A stretch of DNA of 5,439 nt from Solobacterium sp. (GTDB lineage: Bacteria > Bacillota_I > Bacilli_A > Erysipelotrichales > Erysipelotrichaceae). Under the pieces are notes generated by a model. The model was not told where the DNA came from, made no database searches, and saw nothing but the letters and a program-made list of their open reading frames with translations. Position 1 is the first letter of the stretch. Each line of letters starts with the position of its first letter. Of the stretch, positions 1 through 5,380 are shown piece after piece. Made by a program: the position numbers and the translations under genes. Location: assembly GCA_016280695.1 (NCBI GenBank), contig JAEEHG010000246.1, positions 1-5,439 of the forward strand. The letters run 5' to 3'.

Positions 1-1386
1 ACGGCCGGAATTGCCCTGATCGGGGCTTTTGCCAAACATCCGCGTTATCAGGGAACCGGTTCCAGCAGGGTCAATGCCATTGACAATGACTCGGTCCATG
101 CAGCTATGGAAGCGGCCGGATATGACTTTACCTATGCGGAAGGGTATCACCCGGAACTGGACATCAGTGACCTGGTGCTGGTGCAGCAGGCCCTGCTTGC
201 GGCAAAGGCGGCGGACACTGTGATTGTCGTTGCCGGGCTGCCGGACCGCTATGAGGCGGAAGGCTATGACCGCCGGGACATGTCCATGCCGGAGAATCAG
301 AATCATCTGATCGGGGAACTGGCCAGAGTCAACCCGAATATCGTGGTGGTGCTGCAGTGCGGCGCCCCGGTGGAAATGCCATGGCTGGACCAGGTGAAAG
401 GCCTGCTGTACATGGGGCTGTCCGGCTGTCAGGGCGGGGCGGCAGCGGTCAACCTGCTGGGCGGGAAGGTGAATCCTTCCGGCCGGCTGGCAGAGACCTG
501 GCCGCTGAAACTGACGGATACACCATGCTACCGGTACTTCGATGATGATCTGCACATGGCCGAATACCGGGAAGCCATATTCAGCGGCTACCGCTACTAC
601 ACATCCATGCAGGTGCCGGTATGCTATCCGTTTGGCTATGGGCTTTCGTATACGGCGTTCCGGTATGACAGGATGGATGTGCGGCAGGAAGATGATGCCG
701 TTATGGTTACCGTGCAGCTGACCAATACCGGGGACAGGCCCGGCCGTGAAATTGTCCAGATCTATGCCGGTCTGCCGGAAAGCAGGATCGTCCGGCCGCG
801 GCGGGAACTGAAGGGCTTTGCGGCGATTGACCTGAAGCCGCAGGAAAGCGGGGAAGTGAGCGTCCGGATCCCGCTGACGGATCTGGCCTATTATGATGTG
901 CAGAGAAAAGACTGGGCAGTGGAAGCGGGCACATACACCTTTGCGGCCTGTGCCTCCGCGGCAGAAATCCGCCTGCAGGCCGACATGGAGATTGCCGGGA
1001 TTACGGATCCGTTCAGCCGGCTGGCAGAAGATTATATCCGGTACGAAGACGGCAGCGTGGCTATCGACAGAATCGCGTTCGAGCAGCTTGTCGGGCATCC
1101 TGTGCCCCGCTGGCACCGGCAGGATTTTGACGTTGACACCACGGTTGACGACCTGGCTGTCACCGGGCTTGGCCGCCGTCTGCACCGCCTGATCCGGCGG
1201 ATCCTGAAGAAGGACAAGTGGCGCCATGTGGAGGGTTCCATGGTCTTTGAGGCGCCGGTCCGCATGCTGTTCATGCTCTCACAGAAAGTAACATGGGACA
1301 CGCTTGACGTGGTGCTCGACATGTTCCGGCATGGGTTTTTCCGCAACCTGCACAAGCTGCGGCGGACACTGTACGGCGGCCGGTAA
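1..1386 (+). CDS. Glycoside hydrolase family 3 protein (beta-glucosidase type), 5'-truncated by window edge
   Basis: This frame is open from base 1 to a TAA at 1384-1386, giving 461 residues of a protein that begins upstream. GH3 enzymes remove terminal beta-linked sugars from oligosaccharides or glycosides. The fragment starts at the loop AKHPRYQGTGSS (residues 11-22), typical of the entry to the second, alpha/beta-sandwich domain. It continues with VIVVAGLP, then EAEGYDRRD (residues 85-93), where one of the glutamates is a likely acid/base, and the NPSGRLAETWP segment. PFGYGLSYT (210-218) marks the junction to a fibronectin-III-like domain (about 221-316, containing LTNTGDRPGREIVQIYAG). About 130 further residues form a basic C-terminal extension. 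The TIM-barrel domain with the nucleophile aspartate lies outside the window. No signal peptide can be judged. Sugar specificity cannot be read from this part. The family call is firm; beta-glucosidase rather than xylosidase or another activity is likely, not certain. Confidence 0.95.
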   Translation, partial: TAGIALIGAFAKHPRYQGTGSSRVNAIDNDSVHAAMEAAGYDFTYAEGYHPELDISDLVLVQQALLAAKAADTVIVVAGLPDRYEAEGYDRRDMSMPENQNHLIGELARVNPNIVVVLQCGAPVEMPWLDQVKGLLYMGLSGCQGGAAAVNLLGGKVNPSGRLAETWPLKLTDTPCYRYFDDDLHMAEYREAIFSGYRYYTSMQVPVCYPFGYGLSYTAFRYDRMDVRQEDDAVMVTVQLTNTGDRPGREIVQIYAGLPESRIVRPRRELKGFAAIDLKPQESGEVSVRIPLTDLAYYDVQRKDWAVEAGTYTFAACASAAEIRLQADMEIAGITDPFSRLAEDYIRYEDGSVAIDRIAFEQLVGHPVPRWHRQDFDVDTTVDDLAVTGLGRRLHRLIRRILKKDKWRHVEGSMVFEAPVRMLFMLSQKVTWDTLDVVLDMFRHGFFRNLHKLRRTLYGGR

Positions 1387-1435
1387 AGAGTTTCCGCATA
1401 CCCGTGCAAAGTGTTTCATGAAAGCCGAATGTAAG

Positions 1436-1474
1436 CCGTATAACATTGTTATACGGTTTTTGTTTTTTCTTTTT
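1436..1474 (+). terminator. Intrinsic terminator after the GH3 gene
   Basis: CCGTATAAC (1436-1444) and GTTATACGG (1448-1456) are perfect 9-bp reverse complements around a 3-nt loop. The T-rich run TTTTTGTTTTTTCTTTT (1457-1473) follows at once. It lies 49 bp after the GH3 stop and before the next promoter, so it should end the GH3 transcript. The stem is AT-rich in its upper half, but the T tail is long. Confidence 0.88.
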
Positions 1475-1510
1475 CCGAAAGGTATTTTGGCCCCGGCCCG
1501 CAGGCATTGT

Positions 1511-1522
1511 GAAAGATATAAT
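1511..1522 (+). promoter_or_regulatory. Probable -10 element of the DUF6110/ATPase operon promoter
   Basis: A perfect TATAAT sits at 1517-1522, which puts the likely transcription start near 1529, about 20 nt before the ATG of the next gene. No good -35 box stands at 16-18 bp: the position holds GC-rich sequence (around 1494-1499). The nearest TTGG-like sequence, at 1487-1492, gives a 24-bp spacer, which is too long. No TGn extension precedes the -10. The promoter may therefore be weak or depend on an activator. A 10-bp palindrome ATTCATGAAT (1525-1534) lies over the predicted start site. Confidence 0.55.
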
Positions 1523-1547
1523 TTATTCATGAATCAGGAGGTAAAAA

Positions 1548-1838
1548 ATGAACTGGATGAAAGCGAGACTGATCGGCTGCGGTGTTCTGCTGGGTACAGC
1601 CGGTGTGAAAATTCTGAGCAGTGATGACGCCAAAAAGGTATATACACACGTAACAGCGGCGGTCATGCGCGGTTATGACTGTGTGGCAAAGACATATACA
1701 GCCGTGCGTGAGAACTGCCTGGATATCAGTGAAGACGCGAAGAATATCAACGACAGAAGATATGCCGAGAAGGAAGAACGGATGATCGAGGACGCCCGGG
1801 CGCTCCTGGAAGAAAAAGAAGACTGCGGGAAGAACTGA
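1548..1838 (+). CDS. DUF6110-type small protein with one N-terminal hydrophobic segment
   Basis: A 96-residue protein whose ATG follows a strong AGGAGGT (1536-1542) with a 5-nt spacer, which fixes the start. Residues about 7-24 (LIGCGVLLGTAGVKILSS) form a short hydrophobic, glycine-containing segment, probably a membrane anchor. The stretch after it, DAKKVYTHVTAAVMR, resembles what I recall of the DUF6110 family. The rest (about 45-96) is highly charged and probably helical (RENCLDISEDAKNIND, then EKEERMIEDARALLEEKED). Three cysteines are present (C11, C44, C56 approximately), in no recognisable metal-binding array. Members of this family are, to my recollection, often encoded next to HMA-type P-type ATPases, as here, where the ATPase starts 20 bp downstream. 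A helper or regulatory subunit of that pump is a reasonable inference, but no function is established from the sequence. Confidence 0.82.
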   Translation: MNWMKARLIGCGVLLGTAGVKILSSDDAKKVYTHVTAAVMRGYDCVAKTYTAVRENCLDISEDAKNINDRRYAEKEERMIEDARALLEEKEDCGKN

Positions 1839-1858
1839 ACAGGAACGGATACAGTGCC

Positions 1859-3928
1859 ATGAAATGCAGAATATTACATGAAAGCATAGGCCGGCTCCGT
1901 GTGCATATGATGCAGGGTCATATGACTCTGGATCAGGCAGATATCCTTGAATACTATCTGAAATCTTTTGATTTCATTACCGACGCCGCGGTTTACGAAA
2001 GAACCGCGGATGCCGTTATCCGCTACCGGGGGGACAGGGCGGAAATAATAAAAGCTCTGTCTTCTTTCTGTTATGAAGAAAACCGTGATCTGGTGCCGGA
2101 AAAAACCGGACGGGCCCTGGCTCATGAATTTGAGGATAAAGTGGTCCTCCATGTGGCCAGACGGGTTTTGAATCTTGTTTTCCTGCCGGCCGGCCTTCGC
2201 AGTATCATTACGGCAGTCAAGGCGGTGCGGTTTCTGAAGGATGGGCTTTCGGTACTGGCGTCAGGCCATATCCAGGTGCCGGTACTGGATGCGGCGACGA
2301 TCGGCGTTTCCATGCTGAGAGGGGATTTTGATACTGCCGGCAATGTGATTTTCCTGCTGGGCCTGTCGGAAATCCTTGAAGAGTGGACGCACAAGAAAAC
2401 CGTGGATGACCTGGCCAGGAGTATGTCCCTGAATATTGATAAAGTCTGGCTGAAAACAGCTGAAGGGCAGGAGATGCTGGTGCCGGTCAGCGAGATCCGC
2501 GCCGGTGACATGATTGTCGTGCGGACCAGCAATACAATTCCGCTGGACGGCATCGTTTCAGCAGGGGAAGCCAGTGTAAACCAGGCATCACTGACCGGGG
2601 AATCCCTGCCGGTGCGCAAGGAAGAAGGCGCCTATGTCTATGCCGGCACAGTGATCGAAGAAGGGGAAATCACCATCACCGTCAAGAACACGGCCGGGGC
2701 GGGACGCTATGACCGGATTGTCGAGATGATCGAAGAATCCGAGAAGCTCAAATCCGATTCCGAAAACCGGGCGGCTGCCCTGGCTGACCGGCTGGTGCCG
2801 TGGAGCCTTGGCGGAACCCTGCTGACGTATCTGCTGACCCGCAGCGCGCCCAAGGCACTGTCCATCCTGATGGTGGATTACAGCTGTGCTTTGAAGCTGT
2901 CTATTCCGATTGCGGTACTCTCCGGCATGCGGGAAGCCAGTAATTACGGCATCAGTGTCAGAGGCGGGAAATTTCTTGAAACAGTCGCTGAAGCCGGGAC
3001 AATTGTCTATGACAAGACAGGCACCCTGACCTATTCCACCCCGCGGGTTGCGGCAGTCATTCCGTTCGGCAAAAATAATGAAAAGGAAATGCTGCGGCTG
3101 GCTGCCTGTCTGGAGGAGCATTATCCGCATTCCATTGCCAATGCAGTCGTCAATGAGGCGGCCCGCCGCGGCCTGTTCCATGAAGAGCGGCACACCCGGG
3201 TGGAATATGTGGTGGCGCATGGTATTGTCAGTCACATTGACGGTAAACGGGTGCTGATCGGCAGTTATCATTTTGTCTTTGAAGATGAGGGCTGCACAGT
3301 ACCGGCCCGGGAGAAAAAGAAGTTCACTGCCCTGCCGGAGAATTATTCCCACCTTTATATGGCGATGGACGGCAGACTGTGCGCAGTCATCTGCATTGAG
3401 GACCCGATCCGTACAGAAGCTCCCGCAGTAATAGGAAAACTGCGGAAACTCGGGGTCAGCCGTCAGGTCATGATGACCGGCGACAGTGAACGAACTGCCC
3501 GGGCAGTGGCGGGGCTGGTCGGTGTGGATGAATATCATTCTGAAGTTCTGCCGGAAGATAAGGCGGCGTTTGTGAAAGCGGAGCAGCAGGGCGGCAGCCG
3601 GGTCATCATGATCGGCGACGGCATCAATGACACGCCGGCATTGTCCCAGGCTGATGTTGCCGTAGCAGTTTCCAACGGGGCGGCCATAGCCAGGGAAATC
3701 GCCGATATCACGGTGCCTGAAAGCAGTCTTGAGGAACTGGTGACTCTGCGCCGGCTGAGTACAGCCCTGACGTCCCGCATCAACAGCAATTACCGGTTTA
3801 TCCTGTCGTTCAACTCGGCACTGATCCTGCTGGGCGTACTGGGTATTCTGCCGCCGTCAACCACAGCGTACCTGCATAATTTCTCAACCTTGGCATTGAG
3901 TGTCCGGTCCATGACGGATGTATTGTGA
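1859..3928 (+). CDS. Heavy-metal-translocating P1B-type ATPase with atypical YSC metal-path motif
   Basis: This 689-aa membrane pump should move a metal ion across the cytoplasmic membrane at the cost of ATP. Residues 1-80 (start KCRILHESIGRLRVHM) look like an HMA_2-type ferredoxin-like domain without CxxC. Hydrophobic stretches at about 95-175 carry the first membrane helices. The actuator domain has TGES at 246-249. The membrane metal-path helix reads VDYSCALKLSIP, so Y341-S342-C343 replaces the usual [C/S/T]PC. The phosphorylation site DKTGTLT starts at D385. In the nucleotide domain HYPHSIANAVV (421-431) has HS where HP is usual. TGD lies at 540-542 and GDGINDTPAL at 586-595. The C-terminal helices (644-689) include LHNFST at 672-677, matching the place of HEGxT in P1B-4 pumps. 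All catalytic residues are present, so the enzyme should be active. The substrate is unknown; Mn, Fe, Co or Zn are candidates. The start has only a weak AGGAACGG (1841-1848); translation is probably coupled to the gene before it, whose stop is 20 bp upstream. Confidence 0.93.
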   Translation: MKCRILHESIGRLRVHMMQGHMTLDQADILEYYLKSFDFITDAAVYERTADAVIRYRGDRAEIIKALSSFCYEENRDLVPEKTGRALAHEFEDKVVLHVARRVLNLVFLPAGLRSIITAVKAVRFLKDGLSVLASGHIQVPVLDAATIGVSMLRGDFDTAGNVIFLLGLSEILEEWTHKKTVDDLARSMSLNIDKVWLKTAEGQEMLVPVSEIRAGDMIVVRTSNTIPLDGIVSAGEASVNQASLTGESLPVRKEEGAYVYAGTVIEEGEITITVKNTAGAGRYDRIVEMIEESEKLKSDSENRAAALADRLVPWSLGGTLLTYLLTRSAPKALSILMVDYSCALKLSIPIAVLSGMREASNYGISVRGGKFLETVAEAGTIVYDKTGTLTYSTPRVAAVIPFGKNNEKEMLRLAACLEEHYPHSIANAVVNEAARRGLFHEERHTRVEYVVAHGIVSHIDGKRVLIGSYHFVFEDEGCTVPAREKKKFTALPENYSHLYMAMDGRLCAVICIEDPIRTEAPAVIGKLRKLGVSRQVMMTGDSERTARAVAGLVGVDEYHSEVLPEDKAAFVKAEQQGGSRVIMIGDGINDTPALSQADVAVAVSNGAAIAREIADITVPESSLEELVTLRRLSTALTSRINSNYRFILSFNSALILLGVLGILPPSTTAYLHNFSTLALSVRSMTDVL

Positions 3929-3943
3929 TATGAAAGAAAGGGG

Positions 3944-3971
3944 AGGCCTTCGCTGTCAGAAGGTCTTTTTT
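3944..3971 (+). terminator. Intrinsic terminator after the P-type ATPase
   Basis: AGGCCTTC (3944-3951) pairs with GAAGGTCT (3959-3966) in an 8-bp stem with one G-U pair and a 7-nt loop, followed by six T (3966-3971). It starts 15 bp after the ATPase stop codon. It separates the ATPase operon from the regulator/flavodoxin operon. Confidence 0.88.
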
Positions 3972-4047
3972 CTCCGGAAAATGGGATCAGTGTGCTCGGG
4001 ATAACACGCAGAGCCGGTTTCCGGGACAAAAAACATTGAATACAGTA

Positions 4048-4076
4048 TTGACAGCAGGGCAGAAAGAGGTTATTCT
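4048..4076 (+). promoter_or_regulatory. Promoter P1 of the regulator/DUF3793/flavodoxin operon
   Basis: A consensus -35 TTGACA (4048-4053), a 17-bp spacer and -10 TATTCT (4071-4076) form the best sigma-A promoter in the window. Transcription should start near 4083, exactly at the left edge of the first GTTAGT palindrome (4084-4099). A protein bound there would block it. The first start codon is about 275 nt downstream, so P1 transcripts carry a long leader. Confidence 0.75.
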
Positions 4077-4083
4077 TTCTTAA

Positions 4084-4099
4084 GTTAGTAATAACTAAC
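4084..4099. promoter_or_regulatory. Operator-like palindrome O1, GTTAGT-AATA-ACTAAC
   Basis: Perfect 6-bp inverted arms around a 4-bp AT spacer. The same arms recur at 4136-4151. The site lies just downstream of the P1 -10 and overlaps the -35 position expected for P2. The half-site resembles the TTAG/CTAA cores of operators bound by DtxR/MntR-family repressors, and the first gene of the operon encodes such a DNA-binding domain. Self-regulation is inferred. Confidence 0.75.
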
Positions 4100-4124
4100 C
4101 AAACAGCCGTACGCGGCATATAAT
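4096..4124 (+). promoter_or_regulatory. Probable second promoter P2 (perfect TATAAT, weak -35)
   Basis: TATAAT stands at 4119-4124. With a 17-bp spacer the -35 hexamer would be TAACCA (4096-4101), a poor match that overlaps the right arm of palindrome O1. The predicted start near 4131 is 5 bp before palindrome O2 (4136-4151). The relation between -10 and palindrome repeats that of P1 and O1, which supports a real second promoter despite the weak -35. Confidence 0.55.
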
Positions 4125-4135
4125 TTAGACCAACG

Positions 4136-4151
4136 GTTAGTTAATACTAAC
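4136..4151. promoter_or_regulatory. Operator-like palindrome O2, GTTAGT-TAAT-ACTAAC
   Basis: The arms are identical to O1 and differ only in the 4-bp spacer. The two centres are 52 bp apart, about five turns of B-DNA, so proteins on both sites would lie on the same face of the helix. An ACGGT(G)TTAG echo overlaps and follows it (4134-4159) and may be a further half-site. O2 lies just past the predicted P2 start. Confidence 0.75.
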
Positions 4152-4153
4152 GG

Positions 4154-4180
4154 TGTTAGACAATTACGTCATGTCTGACG
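4154..4180 (+). other. Leader hairpin 1 (9-bp stem)
   Basis: TGTTAGACA (4154-4162) can pair with TGTCTGACG (4172-4180) in RNA, with two G-U pairs and a 9-nt loop. An alternative smaller hairpin uses CGTCA (4167-4171) and TGACG (4176-4180), so the two are mutually exclusive. No T run follows, so it is not a terminator. It would be the first structure in transcripts from P1 or P2. Confidence 0.4.
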
Positions 4181-4299
4181 ACAACGAATAACGGCAGTAA
4201 ACATTGAACGCCTGACCCCTACCTCCTTTGGCGGACAAAAAGAACACTGCCATACCGTGATGCCGGCAAACTGGCAGGCCGGCTCAGACTGCTCCAGCT

Positions 4300-4335
4300 G
4301 ACTGCAGAATCACATCCCGAACGGATTCTGCAGTC
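4300..4335 (+). repeat. Perfect 12-bp inverted repeat (hairpin) just before the ribosome binding site
   Basis: GACTGCAGAATC (4300-4311) and GATTCTGCAGTC (4324-4335) are exact reverse complements around a 12-nt loop. The stem ends 10 nt before AGGAG (4346-4350). No T tract follows, so it is not an intrinsic terminator. As RNA it could place or protect the ribosome site or be part of a translational switch; as DNA it could be a protein-binding palindrome. Confidence 0.8.
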
Positions 4336-4358
4336 TGCCGGATACAGGAGTGAATCCA

Positions 4359-4661
4359 GTGTTGCACATGCATATGAGTGACAGGAAATATATGACCCGA
4401 AAATTAACTTCAGCGAAAATCAGATATCTTTCCGTTCTCTATGAACTGTCACGGGATGGAACCGGCGTCAGAAGTGTTGACGTAGCCAGGGAACTTAACG
4501 TGTCACGGCCAAGTGTCCATTCCATGATGGAAAAGCTCAGAACCGAAGGATACATCAAAAAGTCCAGCTATGGAGCTGCGTACCTGACCGAGCGCGGAGA
4601 AAATACTGCGGCCCGCTGTGCCGAAGAAATCAGAAAGTTGGCAGTTCCGAAAGCTGACTGA
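4359..4661 (+). CDS. Short DtxR/MntR-like winged-helix regulator (DNA-binding domain only)
   Basis: About 100 residues forming one winged helix-turn-helix. KIRYLSVLYELSRD (20-33) aligns with the first helix of MntR/DtxR. VRSVDVARELNVSRPSVHSMM (37-57) is the helix-turn-helix, with the recognition helix near 49-60. The wing is GYIKKSSYGAAYLTERG (64-80). DtxR-family repressors usually have about 140-230 residues, with a dimerisation and metal-binding domain after this one; here the chain stops about 20 residues past the wing. Aligned by YLSVLYEL to MntR, the positions of the metal ligands D8, E11 and H77 hold R, S and I. The start is uncertain: AGGAG at 4346-4350 favours GTG 4359 (8-nt spacer). 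GTG 4350 overlaps that AGGAG, and TTG 4362, ATG 4368 and ATG 4374 are also in frame. The 4359 start gives an MLHMHM N-terminus. It is first gene of its operon, preceded by two palindromic operators that it may bind. Confidence 0.82.
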   Translation: MLHMHMSDRKYMTRKLTSAKIRYLSVLYELSRDGTGVRSVDVARELNVSRPSVHSMMEKLRTEGYIKKSSYGAAYLTERGENTAARCAEEIRKLAVPKAD

Positions 4662-4675
4662 CGGGAGGGAAAATC

Positions 4676-4807
4676 ATGAAGACCGTTGTGACTATGATCG
4701 CAGTCATCCTGATTATGGCTGTTCTGCAGGATGTTAAAAGAAGCCTGCTTGAGATCAGCCGCAAAGGATGCTTTCCGGCTTTCCGGAAAACGGAGCAGGG
4801 GTTCTGA
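4676..4807 (+). CDS. Small 43-aa single-span membrane protein, unrecognised
   Basis: ATG at 4676 follows GGGAGG (4663-4668) with a 7-nt spacer, and TGA is at 4805-4807. The product begins MKTVVTMIAVILIMAVLQ, a hydrophobic segment of about 16 residues, then a basic amphipathic part (DVKRSLLEISRKG) and a tail with one cysteine (C32). It starts 14 bp after the regulator stop and ends 3 bp before the DUF3793 start codon, exactly filling the gap between them. This spacing and the good ribosome site are the main evidence that it is translated. It recalls the small membrane proteins found with iron-uptake (Feo) operons but lacks their cysteine-rich tail. I do not recognise its family; function is unknown. 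Confidence 0.65.
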   Translation: MKTVVTMIAVILIMAVLQDVKRSLLEISRKGCFPAFRKTEQGF

Positions 4808-4810
4808 TCC

Positions 4811-5353
4811 GTGCCGGAAGAATTAGTAGTCCGCCATTGCGCACCAACCCTGGCCGGTCTTAAAACCGCAAGTCTGTTTACAGTAATTCCCGACAGCGAA
4901 GAAAAACTGCGCCGGGACGTAGCCGAGCTCAACGACAAGCTGAACGGCCGCCGGATCCACGCACTGGTACTGGGCCGTTTCCGCAACCGGGCCCGGATCT
5001 ATCTTTACCGGCCGGAACGGCTGCGTGAGGACCTGCATGATGATCTGGCCGTACAGATCCTGTGTGAACGCGGCTATGATCCGGATGATCTGAATCAGTG
5101 CCTGGACATGCTCGTGCAGAAACTGGAGGGAAATGAGCAGTTCCCGCATGAAATCGGCCTGTTCCTTGGCTATCCGCCGGGTGATGTGCAGGGCTTTATA
5201 GAGAACCTGAAGCCGTGCAAGTGTGTCGGTGCCTGGAAAGTATATACGGATGAAGGAACTGCCCGGAAAACCTTTGAACGGTTTCAGAAGTGCAGGGATA
5301 TCTACGAAAGACAAGTCTCAATCGGCATTCCGCTGCAGCGGCTTGCCGTTTGA
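4811..5353 (+). CDS. DUF3793 family protein
   Basis: A 180-residue soluble protein with no membrane segment or signal peptide. The N-terminal RHCAPTLAGLKTASLF (8-23), the central FPHEIGLFLGYPPGDVQGFI (111-130) and CKCVGAWKVY (136-145) are the hallmarks I associate with DUF3793, and the length suits the family. H9-C10 and the C136-x-C138 pair are the most conspicuous potentially functional residues. The biochemical role of the family is not known to me. Its genes are often found beside flavodoxin genes, and here a flavodoxin starts 27 bp downstream. That suggests a part in redox or iron metabolism. The start is GTG 4811, with AGGGG (4797-4801) and a 9-nt spacer; it lies 3 bp after the small gene's stop, so translation is probably coupled. 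Confidence 0.88.
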   Translation: MPEELVVRHCAPTLAGLKTASLFTVIPDSEEKLRRDVAELNDKLNGRRIHALVLGRFRNRARIYLYRPERLREDLHDDLAVQILCERGYDPDDLNQCLDMLVQKLEGNEQFPHEIGLFLGYPPGDVQGFIENLKPCKCVGAWKVYTDEGTARKTFERFQKCRDIYERQVSIGIPLQRLAV

Positions 5354-5380
5354 TAAAAAACCAATTTTGAGGAGGAAATC

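Larger units (their letters stand above)
4152..4345 (+). promoter_or_regulatory. Long structured 5' leader of the regulator operon; candidate cis-regulatory RNA
   Basis: About 200 nt between the second operator and the ribosome binding site hold no credible gene on either strand. They contain three RNA stems: 4154-4180, GCCGGC 4262-4267 with GCCGGC 4278-4283 (10-nt loop), and a 12-bp stem 4300-4335. A pyrimidine-rich ACCTCCT (4221-4227) is complementary to the AGGAG of the first gene (4346-4350) and could mask it. I compared it from memory with TPP, cobalamin, SAM, NiCo and yybP/ykoY motifs and saw no convincing match. Its role is unknown; control of translation of the regulator gene is possible. 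Confidence 0.45.

Noticed and set aside
1436..1456. The CCGTATAAC/GTTATACGG palindrome as an operator for the DUF6110-ATPase operon.
   Set aside because: The immediate long T tract and its place after the GH3 stop fit a terminator better, and it lies well upstream of the -10 at 1517.
1032..1530. Several minus-strand open frames across the GH3 end and the following gap.
   Set aside because: They overlap the clear GH3 coding frame and the terminator, lack ribosome sites and resemble no family.
1387..1547. GTTAGT-N4-ACTAAC operator upstream of the ATPase operon, which would tie both operons to the same regulator.
   Set aside because: Looked for and not found, so shared control of the two units is not supported.
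2588..3538. Long open frame on the minus strand (316 codons) opposite the P-type ATPase.
   Set aside because: The + strand carries an unbroken, motif-rich ATPase here; the antisense product shows no recognisable domain.
3972..4047. Further inverted repeat CCGGAAA (3974-3980) and TTTCCGG (4018-4024) after the ATPase terminator, as a small RNA or second terminator.
   Set aside because: The arms are 37 nt apart, no T run follows and no promoter precedes it; no support for a separate RNA.
4171..4191. Six-codon reading frame MSDDNE followed by TAA in the leader, as a possible leader peptide.
   Set aside because: No ribosome binding site precedes it, it has no run of regulatory codons, and its ATG lies inside a hairpin; it could easily arise by chance.
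4350..4358. GTG at 4350 as the start of the winged-helix regulator.
   Set aside because: It overlaps the AGGAG (4346-4350) that best serves as ribosome site and has no other one upstream; GTG 4359 has the proper 8-nt spacing.
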